NCBI GenBank assembly: GCA_947377275.1
Contig: CANCFV010000220.1
Coordinates: forward strand, 1 to 47,919
DNA length: 47,919 nt
Direction of reading: 5' to 3'
Source of the DNA: Burkholderiales bacterium
GTDB lineage: Bacteria > Pseudomonadota > Gammaproteobacteria > Burkholderiales > Burkholderiaceae_C
Shown here piece after piece: positions 10,000 through 19,337 of this stretch; position 1 is the first letter of the stretch, and each line of letters starts with the position of its first letter. A model generated the notes under the pieces. The model ran no database searches, was not told where the DNA came from, and saw only the letters and a list, made by a program, of their open reading frames with translations. The translations under genes were made by a program, and so were the position numbers.

Positions 10000-10301
10000 T
10001 CCCCGGCGAGCTGATCATCGATGGGCCCGACTTGGCCATCAATGTGGGCCGGCGCAGCATCACCCTGGTGGTTGAAAACGCGGGCGACCGCCCCATCCAG
10101 GTCGGCTCGCACTACCACTTTGCCGAAACCAACGGCGCCTTGAGCTTTGACCGCACCGCGGCGCAAGGCATGCGCCTGAACATCGCCTCGGGCACGGCGG
10201 TTCGTTTCGAGCCCGGCCAGCAACGCACCGTTGAGTTGGTTGACTACGCGGGCGACCGGGTCGTGTATGGCTTTCGCGGCCTGACCCAAGGCCCCCTCTG
10301 A
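9996..10301 (+). CDS. ureB: Urease beta subunit UreB
   Basis: The protein has 101 residues and begins [19 protein letters not shown], then [18 protein letters not shown] and [18 protein letters not shown], ending with [10 protein letters not shown], all diagnostic of urease beta. The ATG overlaps the stop of the preceding 64-residue gene. It assembles in the alpha-beta-gamma urease core in the cytoplasm. Confidence 0.97.
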   Translation: MIPGELIIDGPDLAINVGRRSITLVVENAGDRPIQVGSHYHFAETNGALSFDRTAAQGMRLNIASGTAVRFEPGQQRTVELVDYAGDRVVYGFRGLTQGPL

Positions 10302-10356
10302 GCAGCGCTCAAGCACGCACGAACACGCGCCCAAAAGAGCAAACAGGACACACAAG

Positions 10357-12084
10357 ATGGCAAGCATCCAGCGACGCGCCTACGCCGAAATGTTCGGCCC
10401 CACCGTGGGCGACCGACTCCGTCTGGCAGACACCAACCTGATCATCGAGGTCGAGCAAGACCTGACCCTGCGCTCTGGCGGCTACGGCGAAGAAGTCAAG
10501 TTTGGCGGCGGCAAAACCATCCGTGACGGCATGGGCCAAAGCCAGCGCGTCAATGGCCCCGGCGCGGGCGACGCGTTCGACTGTGTGCTGACCAACGCCC
10601 TGATCCTCGACCACAGCGGCATCATCAAGGCCGACATCGGCATCAAGGCCGGCCGCATCGTCAAGATCGGCAAGGCGGGCAACCCCGATGTGCAACCGGG
10701 CGTGGACATCGTCATTGGCCCCGGCACCGAGATCATCGCGGCCGAAGGCATGATCGTGACCGCAGGCGGCATCGACACCCACATCCACTTCATCTGCCCG
10801 CAGCAAATTGAAGAAGCCCTCAACAGCGGTGTGACCACCATGATTGGCGGCGGCACGGGCCCCGCCACGGGCACCTTCGCCACCACCTGCACGCCCGGCC
10901 CCGAGAACATCGCCATGATGCTCAAGGCCGCTGAGGCCTTCCCGATGAACCTGGGCTTCTTGGGCAAGGGCAACGCCAGCCAACCGGCGGCTTTGCGCCA
11001 ACAGGTGGACGCCGGCGTGATCGGGCTCAAGCTGCACGAAGACTGGGGCACCACGCCCGCAGCCATCGACACCTGCCTGAGCGTGGCCGAAGAGGCCGAC
11101 ATCCAGGTGGCCATCCACTCTGACACCCTGAACGAGTCGGGCTTTGTGGAAGACACGGTTGCTGCCTTCAAGGGCCGCACCATCCACAGCTTCCACACCG
11201 AAGGTGCGGGCGGCGGCCATGCGCCCGACATCATGAAGGTGGTGGGCGAGGCCAATGTGCTGCCTTCGTCAACCAACCCCACACGCCCCTTCACGGTCAA
11301 CACCATCGACGAGCACCTCGACATGCTCATGGTGTGTCACCACCTGGATGCGTCGATTGCCGAAGACCTGGCCTTTGCCGAAAGCCGCATCCGCCGCGAG
11401 ACCATCGCTGCCGAAGACATCCTGCATGACCTGGGCGCCATCAGCATGTTCAGCTCTGATTCGCAGGCGATGGGCCGCGTCGGCGAGGTGATCATGCGCA
11501 CGTGGCAAACGGCGCACAAGATGAAGTCCCAGCGCGGCAAGCTGCCCGGCGACAGCGACCGACACGACAACTTCCGCGTCAAGCGCTACGTGGCCAAGTA
11601 CACCATCAACCCTGCCTTGGCGCATGGCGTGGCGCACGAAGTGGGCAGCATTGAAGAAGGCAAGTGGGCCGACCTGGTGCTGTGGAAGCCCGGCTTTTTT
11701 GGTGTCAAACCCAGCCTGATCCTCAAAGGCGGTTTCATTGCGGCTGCCGCCATGGGTGACCCGAACGCGTCCATTCCCACCCCTCAGCCGGTGCACTTCC
11801 GGCCCATGTTCGGCGCCTTCGGTGGCGCGGTGGCGCGCACATCCTTGACCTTCATGAGCCAAGCGTCGATTGCCGCTGGCCTGCCCGCGCAATACGGCCT
11901 GGCCAAGCGCACCGTGGCAGTCAAAGGCTGCCGCAGCGTCAAGAAGGCCGACATGGTGCACAACGCCTACATGCCCGTGATGGAGATCGATGCGCAGACC
12001 TACCACGTGCGCGCCGACGGCTTGTTGTTGACGTGTGAGCCAGCCACAGAACTGCCCATGGCGCAGAGGTACTTTTTGTTCTGA
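10357..12084 (+). CDS. ureC: Urease alpha (catalytic) subunit UreC
   Basis: The protein has 575 residues, a normal full length. The start at 10357 has AGGA upstream. The active-site elements are all visible: [12 protein letters not shown] (nickel His pair), GLKLHEDWG with the carbamylated bridging Lys, [24 protein letters not shown], the flap MVCHHLD with its catalytic His, and [12 protein letters not shown] with the nickel-ligand Asp. It ends in the typical [11 protein letters not shown]. The enzyme hydrolyses urea using two nickel ions loaded by UreDEFG. In many relatives ureE follows directly; here about 8.5 kb of other genes intervene. Confidence 0.98.
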   Translation: MASIQRRAYAEMFGPTVGDRLRLADTNLIIEVEQDLTLRSGGYGEEVKFGGGKTIRDGMGQSQRVNGPGAGDAFDCVLTNALILDHSGIIKADIGIKAGRIVKIGKAGNPDVQPGVDIVIGPGTEIIAAEGMIVTAGGIDTHIHFICPQQIEEALNSGVTTMIGGGTGPATGTFATTCTPGPENIAMMLKAAEAFPMNLGFLGKGNASQPAALRQQVDAGVIGLKLHEDWGTTPAAIDTCLSVAEEADIQVAIHSDTLNESGFVEDTVAAFKGRTIHSFHTEGAGGGHAPDIMKVVGEANVLPSSTNPTRPFTVNTIDEHLDMLMVCHHLDASIAEDLAFAESRIRRETIAAEDILHDLGAISMFSSDSQAMGRVGEVIMRTWQTAHKMKSQRGKLPGDSDRHDNFRVKRYVAKYTINPALAHGVAHEVGSIEEGKWADLVLWKPGFFGVKPSLILKGGFIAAAAMGDPNASIPTPQPVHFRPMFGAFGGAVARTSLTFMSQASIAAGLPAQYGLAKRTVAVKGCRSVKKADMVHNAYMPVMEIDAQTYHVRADGLLLTCEPATELPMAQRYFLF

Positions 12085-12158
12085 GGGCTGGCGGTCAACA
12101 GCCCAACGGCAACAAGGCTGGCTGGGCACATCGGCCATCAGGCTGAGTCTGGAATGCC

Positions 12159-12186
12159 TCAAGCCGGGAGGCCCGGTTGCCGAGAA
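12159..12186 (+). promoter_or_regulatory. Candidate sigma-28 (FliA) promoter for the haem protein-chemoreceptor operon
   Basis: TCAAG, then 15 nt, then GCCGAGAA resembles the flagellar/chemotaxis promoter consensus (TAAAGTTT-N11-GCCGATAA and its TCAAG-N15-GCCGATAA variant). It lies 57 nt before the haem-protein ATG, a fitting place for chemoreceptor expression. Confidence 0.5.
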
Positions 12187-12242
12187 ATACCTTGCGCAAA
12201 CGTCTTTTCACCCGAGTGACAAGCGCAGCAAGGAGACGCCTC

Positions 12243-12941
12243 ATGCTCAAGCACGCCGTGGCTTTGGCCGCAACCGTCGCATTCGCTTCCCAAGCGTTTG
12301 CGCAAGTCAGTGAAACCCAAGCAAAACTCGCTGCTCAAGAGCTTCGTTTGCTGGTCACTGAGGGCACAGGCGTGATCAACGACCTGCAGCCAGAAATCAA
12401 CGCTGGAACCTTGCAAAAGGAGTTCGCCCAGATTGATGCGCTGCTCGGCAAACTGCAAGCGCGCTACAGCAAGGTCGCAGGGGCCCCCATCGACACCAAG
12501 GAGGCCGGACTGGTCGGCGACATTCGCCGAGCCTACATCCAAGCCTACAAAGACACCCTGACGAAGAAACAGGCCGCCATGTCCAAAGGTGGGCAGGATG
12601 CTTTGGTGCCTGCGCATTTTCGTGCCTTGGTTCTCAAAGATTTCAACAAGGCCATGGCTGGCAGGATCAACGCCTACGCGACCAACCGCGACAGCGAGCT
12701 CATCAACAGCGACTGGTCTGTGAAGAACGTCATGAGGCATTCCCCGCTGTTGAGTGAGGCAAAGGCGCTGGTCGACACTGGCAGCCAAGAGCCCACACTC
12801 AAACGCTTCGACAAGAACTACATGGGGTACTGGCCCATGAAACTGCAAGCTGCATGCGTGGCTTGCCATGCCCAAAACGGCTTGAAACAGCAGGTCGGCC
12901 AGTTCGGTGGCGCCTTGATTGCCGACGTTCCCATGCAGTGA
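12243..12941 (+). CDS. Periplasmic c-type haem sensor protein (DUF3365/Tll0287-like)
   Basis: The 232-residue protein starts at the ATG at 12243 after AAGGAG; the upstream extension lacks support. A signal peptide ([20 protein letters not shown]) is followed by a helical domain and, near the C-terminus, [10 protein letters not shown], a CxxCH haem c attachment motif. The arrangement (helical domain, [26 protein letters not shown], then CxxCH and [11 protein letters not shown]) fits the DUF3365 family of haem-binding sensor domains. The chemoreceptor gene follows 14 nt downstream, so the protein is probably its periplasmic redox or gas-sensing partner. That pairing is inference from the operon. 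Confidence 0.8.
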   Translation: MLKHAVALAATVAFASQAFAQVSETQAKLAAQELRLLVTEGTGVINDLQPEINAGTLQKEFAQIDALLGKLQARYSKVAGAPIDTKEAGLVGDIRRAYIQAYKDTLTKKQAAMSKGGQDALVPAHFRALVLKDFNKAMAGRINAYATNRDSELINSDWSVKNVMRHSPLLSEAKALVDTGSQEPTLKRFDKNYMGYWPMKLQAACVACHAQNGLKQQVGQFGGALIADVPMQ

Positions 12942-12955
12942 CGACAGGACACGTG

Positions 12956-14482
12956 ATGAGGATCAAGCAATTGTTGATGTTGCTGCCAGCTGGCTTGCTG
13001 GCCCTTCTGCTCGCCAACGTCGTTCTCGGCTGGGGGCAGAATCAAAGCAGCCGCGAACGCTTTGAGCAGGTTCGCAAGGCGCAGGCCTTGGGGGCAGCCA
13101 CAGCGCAAACCCAATCGCTGTGCGCCGACTTGACACCCCTTGCGGTGTCATGGACCCTGACACGACGCAACTCCCAAGCGACCCTGTATCGCGATGGCAA
13201 AACCAACTGCCTCAAAAGCCTCTCGAACATTCCAGTGGATGACGGGCACGTCAACGAAGCAGCGAGCAAAGTCAAACAGGAAATCATCGCGTTGACGACC
13301 CTGCTTGAGGACATCCAGGCAGCGCACGCTGATGAAGAAAAGATGGTCACGGTGGGGCGACTTGAGCGCGAAGTCAAACCGCTGAGCGTGGCCATCGACA
13401 AGCGCCTTCGCACCATGTCTGAGAACGCGCGCCAGCAGGTGGGCGCCGCAATGGACAGCGTCGAGTCTCAACAGCGCCATGCGATGTTGGCTGTGGTGGC
13501 GTTGAGTGCCTTGGGCATGCTTGGCGGGGCCGCCCTGGTGTGGTTTGTCAACCGGCGATTGCTCAACGCATTGAAGCGGGCCATCGACATGGCACAGGCG
13601 CTGGCCCAGGGTGATTTGCGGCATCCGACAGGCACCCATCACAACGACGAGATCGGTACGTTGATCACGGCGATGGACCAAGCCCGCAGCGCCTGGGTCA
13701 TTGCCATCGGACGCATCCAGCAAGCCACGCACGCCATCACCAATACATCCAAAGACATCGCTCAGGGCTCTGACTCTCTCTTGGAGAGCAGCCAGACTGC
13801 TGCGTACCACCTGCAAAGCACGACCACGTCCATGGACGGCCTGCTCGGCATCGTGAACCGATCGACCCAAAGTGCTGCCGAAGCCAACACGCTGGCAGAA
13901 GGGGCCAACAAGACTGCCAGCAGTGGCAGCCTCGCCGTGGGCGAGGTGGTGGGTACCATGGATCAGATCAGATCTTCCTCCAGCAAGATCTCCGACATCA
14001 TTGGGGTGATCGACGGCATCGCTTTTCAGACCAACATCCTGGCCCTCAATGCAGCCGTGGAAGCCGCACGCGCTGGCGAACAGGGGCGAGGCTTTGCTGT
14101 GGTGGCATCCGAGGTGCGTGCATTGGCTAAACGCTCGTCCACGGCCGCTGGTGAAATCAGGGGGCTGATCGGGGAATCGGTGGACCGCGTGAACTGTGGG
14201 GCAATCAGTGCCAGCGGTGCAAACAAGCAAATCGATGCCGTTGGACAGGCCATCGGTCAAGTCTCTGTGATCATTCATGACGTGGCACAGGCGGCCAAGC
14301 AGCAGAACCAGGAACTGCTGGATTTGGCCAAGTCGGTGAACGAGCTCGACATGCTGACGCAGTCCAACGCGGCGAAAGTGCTCCAGTGGTCCACGGCGGC
14401 AGACGGATTGCAAGATCAGTCGCTTCAGCTGGCAGAGCTGGTCAAAGGCTTCCGCCTGCCGGCCACATGCGAAGCCGAATGA
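12956..14482 (+). CDS. Methyl-accepting chemotaxis protein, partner of the haem protein
   Basis: The protein has 508 residues. The ATG at 12956 follows ACAGGA, 14 nt after the haem-protein stop. It has a membrane helix (about 5-26), a periplasmic domain of about 150 residues, a second helix ([20 protein letters not shown]), a HAMP region, and a signalling domain with the receptor hairpin tip [18 protein letters not shown]. It lacks a C-terminal NWxxF-type pentapeptide. The periplasmic domain has two cysteines (LCADL and TNCLK). It couples ligand or partner state to CheA/CheW. A decayed ureC tail follows 4 nt after its stop. Confidence 0.93.
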   Translation: MRIKQLLMLLPAGLLALLLANVVLGWGQNQSSRERFEQVRKAQALGAATAQTQSLCADLTPLAVSWTLTRRNSQATLYRDGKTNCLKSLSNIPVDDGHVNEAASKVKQEIIALTTLLEDIQAAHADEEKMVTVGRLEREVKPLSVAIDKRLRTMSENARQQVGAAMDSVESQQRHAMLAVVALSALGMLGGAALVWFVNRRLLNALKRAIDMAQALAQGDLRHPTGTHHNDEIGTLITAMDQARSAWVIAIGRIQQATHAITNTSKDIAQGSDSLLESSQTAAYHLQSTTTSMDGLLGIVNRSTQSAAEANTLAEGANKTASSGSLAVGEVVGTMDQIRSSSSKISDIIGVIDGIAFQTNILALNAAVEAARAGEQGRGFAVVASEVRALAKRSSTAAGEIRGLIGESVDRVNCGAISASGANKQIDAVGQAIGQVSVIIHDVAQAAKQQNQELLDLAKSVNELDMLTQSNAAKVLQWSTAADGLQDQSLQLAELVKGFRLPATCEAE

Positions 14483-14486
14483 AACG

Positions 14487-14574
14487 CCCGAGATGGCGCT
14501 CGACGCCCAGACCTGCCATGTGCGCGGCCATGTGCGCGGAATTGCCGATGGCCCAGCGCTACTTCCTCTTCTGA
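14487..14574 (+). pseudogene. Decayed 3'-terminal fragment of a second ureC
   Basis: Downstream of the chemoreceptor stop, one frame reads MALDAQTCHVRG, matching the UreC segment [13 protein letters not shown]. After an internal loss and frame change, another frame reads [11 protein letters not shown] followed by TGA, identical to the last 11 residues of UreC. At nucleotide level the copy differs from the intact ureC at many synonymous sites (TACTTCCTCTTC against TACTTTTTGTTC), so it is not a recent local duplication. It marks a recombination or insertion junction at the end of ureC. Confidence 0.82.
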
Positions 14575-14704
14575 CTGCGCGGGCCTGCACCACGGGCTTG
14601 TCAAGCCCTAAAACGCAGCCCCCGTTCTCCCAAGACATAGGGGGGGACACCGCAAGGCGATCTCAGTAACCTCCGCACAAATGTGAATTTTTGTGGAGTG
14701 CCTG

Positions 14705-16021
14705 ATGCCGAACGTCCCCTTTCGAAAGCTCGCTCTTGCGTGCTTGATCGCCTCAAACCTGCCGATGGCCGTGGCCACGTCGGCTGCGCTGCTGGCCGGC
14801 ATGGCCAACGCGCAAAGCGCGCCCGCTTCGGCGCCGCTGGACGAGCAGTATCGCCAAGGCCTGTACCAACGTGAAACGGGGCAGCCCTATTCGGCCATCG
14901 ACACGCTTGATGCGATCTTGGCGGCCAACCCTTCGCTCAACCGTGTGCGCCTCGAACTGGCCGTCGCCTATTACCGAACACTGAATTTTGCGAAGGCCAA
15001 AGAGCAGGCCCAGCGCGTGCTTGACGACCCCAAAACACCTGAGGCCGTCAAGCTGTCGGTGCTGTCGTTCTTGAAAACGCTGGAGTTGGAAGAGCGCATC
15101 GCCACCAACAACGCGCACAAGATCGAGCCCTCGGTGTCGACGGGCTTGTTCTACGACAGCAACGTCAACGCTGGCCCCGACACCAGCATCCTGGGCAATG
15201 GCCTGGTCCTCAATGACGGCAGCCTGGCCCACCCTGACTGGGGCTACTTGGCCCAAGCTGCGCTGACCCACAACTGGATCTCGGCGTCGCCCACTCGCTT
15301 CGGCGAATCGACCGGCCGGCTGGGCTGGACAACCCAGCTGAGCGGCTATCACAAGGGCTACAAGCGCTACAACGAATACGACCTCGGCGTGCTCAGCCTC
15401 GCCACCGGGCCGACGCTCAACCTGGGCTCACTGGGCCGAGCCAACATCAACCTCCAGGCAGACAAAATCACCCTGGGCAGCGAAAACCTGGGCTCGTTCT
15501 ACTCGATCAGCCCGTCAACCTCGGTGCGCTTGACACCCGGTGGCGAACTGTCGATCGACGGCCAATGGACCTACCGACAATTCGATCGACCCATTGATGA
15601 CGGCCGCCAATCACCTGTGCAATCGGTGGGCCTGAGCTACGGTCACCTGTTCCTGCAAGGCAGCTTGTCTGTTCAAGCAGGGATCAAGCAATTCCGCGAA
15701 TTTGCGGCCCAAGAGCGCTTCACCAACAAGGGCGACGAATTCTTTGTGGGTGGACGTTACCGAGCTTGGCCCGGCGGCGATGTGTTTGCCCGCACAGCCC
15801 TGCGTCTGAGTGATTTCGATGGGCTTGAGCCCACCTTCTCGACGTCACGCAGTGAGCTTGAACAGCGCCTGGAGTTGGGTGTGAGCCATCAGTTCCAAGG
15901 CGAATGGCTGAACAAGTGGCAAGGCGCGGCCACGTTCGCACGCGTGCGCAACAAGGCCAACATCAGCTTGTACAGCTACCAGCGAGACACCCTCTTCTTC
16001 ACCATCGGACGCAACTTCTGA
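14705..16021 (+). CDS. Slam-type outer-membrane translocon (type XI secretion; TPR plus beta-barrel)
   Basis: The protein has about 438 residues. The ATG at 14705 has GGAG 6 nt upstream; a GTG at 14693 is less likely. A signal peptide (LPMAVATSAALLAGMANA) is followed by an N-terminal TPR-like domain (QYRQGLYQRETGQPYSAIDT, VRLELAVAYYRTLNFAKAKE) and then a beta-barrel of about 290 residues, starting at EPSVSTGLFYDSNVNAGPD and ending in a C-terminal aromatic, FFTIGRNF. This is the architecture of DUF560/Slam proteins, which move folded-domain cargo to or through the outer membrane. The next gene encodes a TbpB-like barrel protein, the classic type of Slam substrate. Confidence 0.82.
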   Translation: MPNVPFRKLALACLIASNLPMAVATSAALLAGMANAQSAPASAPLDEQYRQGLYQRETGQPYSAIDTLDAILAANPSLNRVRLELAVAYYRTLNFAKAKEQAQRVLDDPKTPEAVKLSVLSFLKTLELEERIATNNAHKIEPSVSTGLFYDSNVNAGPDTSILGNGLVLNDGSLAHPDWGYLAQAALTHNWISASPTRFGESTGRLGWTTQLSGYHKGYKRYNEYDLGVLSLATGPTLNLGSLGRANINLQADKITLGSENLGSFYSISPSTSVRLTPGGELSIDGQWTYRQFDRPIDDGRQSPVQSVGLSYGHLFLQGSLSVQAGIKQFREFAAQERFTNKGDEFFVGGRYRAWPGGDVFARTALRLSDFDGLEPTFSTSRSELEQRLELGVSHQFQGEWLNKWQGAATFARVRNKANISLYSYQRDTLFFTIGRNF

Positions 16022-16035
16022 GCGAGGCCACGACC

Positions 16036-17331
16036 ATGAACAACCACACACCCCTTGCCGCGACGCCACTGCGTGCCCAACAGCCCAGCCCCTTCGCGCG
16101 CGGCGCCTTGGCTTACCTTGCACTCGCCATGGCTGCCACGACCGCACAGGCCGCCGCGTCCAACGACGACCTGCAGCGCGTCAAGCTGTATGGTCAGGTG
16201 AGCATTGCCGAAGACACCACCGACAGCTGGGGCCCTTGGAACAGCTTTGAAGCCCCGGCAGCCGGCCCCGGCGCAAGCCTTGCCTCGCCAGTGGGCGCCA
16301 ACCCTGAGTTTTATCGCCCTCTGCCTCAAACCACCACACCTCAGGTCCCCGCCGCAACCGGCCTGGGCTGCTTGGGTGGGGGACTGTGTGGGTTTGGCGC
16401 CATCGAAGGCGAAACGAGCACCAACGCGGGCTACAGCTCACTGGTGCCCACCGCTGTGCTGTTCACAGGCAAGGTCGAAGTGCCCGACACACAGATCCCA
16501 CTGCTGCCCCAGGCCATCACGTTGAACGCTCAGGCGTTGGGACAAGGCGCCCCGGTCGTGTTTGCCGATACCGGCGTGTTGAACCGCCGACTGATGGACG
16601 GCGAGGGCTCGCCAGGGGTGTCTTACAAGCGCCTGGCGCAGACAGAGTCACCAACAGGTCCACACACCGAGTTGTTCGAGCTCAGTGGCTACGCGTACCA
16701 GCAAGGGCACAACGCAGAAGCCACACAGGTCGCGCAAGCCCAACTGTATGCAGGGATCAGCGACTATGTCCGCGGCAGCGACGGCGAATCCATGACCTAC
16801 AACAGCCAGACCCGCTCCGGGCCCGTCGTGATCGGCTACGCCACCAGCGACACCGACCTGTCGGCACTGCGAGCCAGCAACGCCTCTGCCGCCTACTTTG
16901 GCTACGGCAGCGACTCGAACAGCCAAGTCCGCTTGGAGGTTCAGTTCGGCGCGGGCACGTGGCAGGGGTCATGGAACGGCGGCGCAGACGGTCAGGTTTA
17001 CACCAGCGACGCTCAATTGAGGGGTCAAGTCGGCTTCACCGCTGCAGGCACGATCAATGGCGCCAACATCGTCTCCACGTCGGTTGGCACGACCGACGCG
17101 GGCGCATCAGTTTCAGGCTTTGTGCGAGGTGCATTCTTCGGTCCACAAGCAGCGGCGGCGGCCGGCGTGGTCGACATCACCAAGACGAATCCGAATGCAA
17201 TGGTTCAAGCTGATCGGGCCTTGGCTCAACCCGCGGCCATCGCGCCCCGCGTGGTCGTCGAAGGTGGTGGCTACAGCAATGCACGCCATACCGACACCTT
17301 CTTGACGACCAGAACCGGCGGCGAGAAATGA
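16036..17331 (+). CDS. TbpB-like surface/secreted protein, probable Slam cargo
   Basis: The protein has about 431 residues and starts 14 nt after the Slam-like gene. A signal peptide ends near TTAQAAAS with no lipobox cysteine, so it is probably not a lipoprotein. The C-terminal part has the TbpB-type eight-stranded barrel signature: VRLEVQFGAGTWQGSW, LRGQVGFTAAGTINGANI, then VSGFVRGAFFGPQAAAAAGV. Known Slam cargos include lipidated TbpB and soluble haemophores such as hemophilin. The absence of a lipobox suggests a soluble secreted cargo. The ligand is unknown. A strong terminator follows. Confidence 0.75.
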   Translation: MNNHTPLAATPLRAQQPSPFARGALAYLALAMAATTAQAAASNDDLQRVKLYGQVSIAEDTTDSWGPWNSFEAPAAGPGASLASPVGANPEFYRPLPQTTTPQVPAATGLGCLGGGLCGFGAIEGETSTNAGYSSLVPTAVLFTGKVEVPDTQIPLLPQAITLNAQALGQGAPVVFADTGVLNRRLMDGEGSPGVSYKRLAQTESPTGPHTELFELSGYAYQQGHNAEATQVAQAQLYAGISDYVRGSDGESMTYNSQTRSGPVVIGYATSDTDLSALRASNASAAYFGYGSDSNSQVRLEVQFGAGTWQGSWNGGADGQVYTSDAQLRGQVGFTAAGTINGANIVSTSVGTTDAGASVSGFVRGAFFGPQAAAAAGVVDITKTNPNAMVQADRALAQPAAIAPRVVVEGGGYSNARHTDTFLTTRTGGEK

Positions 17332-17368
17332 CCGTGTGGCCGATGCATCAAGGCCCACGCTGATCTTG

Positions 17369-17394
17369 AAAGCCACCTTCTCAGGTGGCTTTTT
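17369..17394 (+). terminator. Intrinsic terminator after the Slam-cargo operon
   Basis: AGCCACCT (17371-17378), loop TCTC, AGGTGGCT (17383-17390) and a T-run, extended by flanking A-T pairs. It closes the two-gene unit. Confidence 0.9.
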
Positions 17395-17446
17395 CATGCG
17401 CGCCACGTCATGACACGAATGCTCCCAACCGGCAAATAGGGACAAC

Positions 17447-17464
17447 ATGATCCGTTCGGATCAT
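17447..17464. repeat. Perfect inverted repeat upstream of the second chemoreceptor
   Basis: ATGATCCG-TT-CGGATCAT is a perfect 8-bp inverted repeat in the 314-bp gap 17332-17645. It could be an operator or a short RNA hairpin; it has no T-run. Confidence 0.5.
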
Positions 17465-17501
17465 TATTCAAAAAGTTTTGATGAAGTTTTTGTGACGAAC
17501 A

Positions 17502-17528
17502 TCAAGACGCGCATGGCGGCACCGAAAA
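17502..17528 (+). promoter_or_regulatory. Candidate sigma-28 promoter for the second chemoreceptor
   Basis: TCAAG, 14 nt, then ACCGAAAA resembles the candidate upstream of the haem-chemoreceptor operon (TCAAG-N15-GCCGAGAA). It lies about 118 nt before the ATG. The spacing is one short and the second box imperfect. Confidence 0.33.
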
Positions 17529-17645
17529 AGCGCCAGTGACGGCAGTTCATGGCAGCATCCACCACCGAAGTGGCCGTCATCGCCAGGGCTTCCAGGGGGG
17601 CATGCCACGGCGCTCGCGGAACCGCCCTCCTCTGATCGGGTACCG

Positions 17646-19205
17646 ATGACGCGCCTTGTTCGTTTGCATGACTGGCCCATTGGTCAGCGTTTAACCTTGG
17701 CCTTTGGACTCATCCTGACCCTGATGTGCGCCATTGCGGCGCTGGGCCTGATCAGCATGGCGCACGCCAGGGTGATGCACCAGACCTTCCTGCAGGCTTC
17801 GGCGCAGCAACAACAAGCGGACCGCGTCCAAGCCCTGCTGGAGCTGGACCTCAGCAAAACACAGGCGATCATCCGTTCGGTGGGCATGCCCGAAGTGGCT
17901 GATCGATTCAAGCCGGACCTCCAGGTGCTCGACGCAGAGATCAAACGCACGCTGTCTGCCATGGGGGCATCTGCGCAGGCCGACATCACCCAGGCCACTG
18001 ACGACATGAGCAGTGCCTACGAACGCTACCGCACGGGACGTGATCAAGTGCTCACGCTGGTCGAGACCGGCCAAACACTTCAGGCCAATGAACAGGAGCT
18101 CACCGTGCTGTCGCCTGCGGCCAGCGAGGTGCAGCGCAGCAGCAAGGCTTTGCAAGCCCGCGTCACGCTGAATGCCACACGCACGCAGTCGCAATTTGAG
18201 GACAACACGCAATGGTCTCGCGGACTGATCGCTGGCTTGGCTTGCGTCACGTTGGCAATGGGTGCGACGTGGGCATGGTGGATCGCACGCTCGATCAGCG
18301 GCCCAGCGCGGGTGGCCGTGGCGCTGAGCGAAGCCCTCGCCCAGGGCCGCCTCCAACGCACGGCTCCCACCCACGGCCGTCAGGATGAATTGGGTCGCAT
18401 GCTGCAGTCCATGCACCACATGAGCCAGCGCCTGATCCACTTGACGAGCGAGGTCCGTCAACAATCGGCGACGCTCGCCAGCACCTCGCATGGTGTGGCC
18501 ACGGGCGCTGACACACTATCCCACAGCGCACGCGAGCACGTCGAGGCCTTGGTTGAAGCCCAGCAGGCTCTTCACGCCATCGAGTCAGGCATACACGACA
18601 ACTTGGCACAATCACAGCTGGCCAGCACCTTGGCCGACGACGCCCGCCAGATGGCGCACACCGGGCGCGCCTCCATGAGCGAGGTGATTGACACAATGCG
18701 TGGCATCAACGAGTCCAGCCAGCGCATGGCCGACATCATCGGCGTCATCGACGGCATCGCCTTTCAAACGAACATCCTGGCGCTGAACGCGGCTGTGGAA
18801 GCCGCACGTGCAGGTGAACAAGGCCGTGGCTTTGCGGTGGTGGCCGCTGAGGTTCGTTCATTGGCGCAGCGCTCGGCCCTGGCTGCCCGCGAAATCAAAC
18901 AGCTCATCACGGCCAGCACCGAGCGCATCGCCAAGGGCGCCAACATGGTCAAGCAAACCGGCAATGCCATTGCGCAATTGCAAGCGGGCATCGAGCAGGT
19001 GGCCACCTTGATGCAAGCGCTCACGCACAGCAGCGCGCAGCACGCCACGGGCATCGAGGCGGTGTGCCGCACTGTGCATCACCTGGACGAAACCACGCAA
19101 CGCAACCTGCAACTCATGGCCCGCAGCAACGAGGCTGCGGCCGATTTGAAAGCGCAAGCGGCCGGTTTGATGGCAACCGTCTCGGTGTTCGAAGTCAGCA
19201 CCTGA
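17646..19205 (+). CDS. Methyl-accepting chemotaxis protein
   Basis: The 519-residue protein has a first membrane helix ([20 protein letters not shown]), a periplasmic four-helix-bundle-like domain of about 150 residues (consistent with 4HB_MCP), a second helix ([20 protein letters not shown]), a HAMP domain, and a signalling domain with the conserved tip [18 protein letters not shown]. The periplasmic part has no cysteines and differs from the haem-linked receptor, so it probably senses another ligand. It ends without a receptor-docking pentapeptide. It is a single-gene unit between two terminator or gap regions. Confidence 0.94.
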   Translation: MTRLVRLHDWPIGQRLTLAFGLILTLMCAIAALGLISMAHARVMHQTFLQASAQQQQADRVQALLELDLSKTQAIIRSVGMPEVADRFKPDLQVLDAEIKRTLSAMGASAQADITQATDDMSSAYERYRTGRDQVLTLVETGQTLQANEQELTVLSPAASEVQRSSKALQARVTLNATRTQSQFEDNTQWSRGLIAGLACVTLAMGATWAWWIARSISGPARVAVALSEALAQGRLQRTAPTHGRQDELGRMLQSMHHMSQRLIHLTSEVRQQSATLASTSHGVATGADTLSHSAREHVEALVEAQQALHAIESGIHDNLAQSQLASTLADDARQMAHTGRASMSEVIDTMRGINESSQRMADIIGVIDGIAFQTNILALNAAVEAARAGEQGRGFAVVAAEVRSLAQRSALAAREIKQLITASTERIAKGANMVKQTGNAIAQLQAGIEQVATLMQALTHSSAQHATGIEAVCRTVHHLDETTQRNLQLMARSNEAAADLKAQAAGLMATVSVFEVST

Positions 19206-19337
19206 GGCGGCGCTGGGGTTTTGGCCAAAAGCCACCGCGCCAGGGCGGGCAATTGGTTAGCATCTGCCACCGCTCATCAGGGTGGTGGCAGCTCCGCCGT
19301 TCGCTGCACACACAACGGCTTTGCCCCTCGCCAACCG

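Noticed and set aside
13148..14650. 500-codon minus-strand frame opposite the first chemoreceptor
   Set aside because: The plus strand encodes a full chemoreceptor with HAMP and signalling motifs; the antisense frame shows none.
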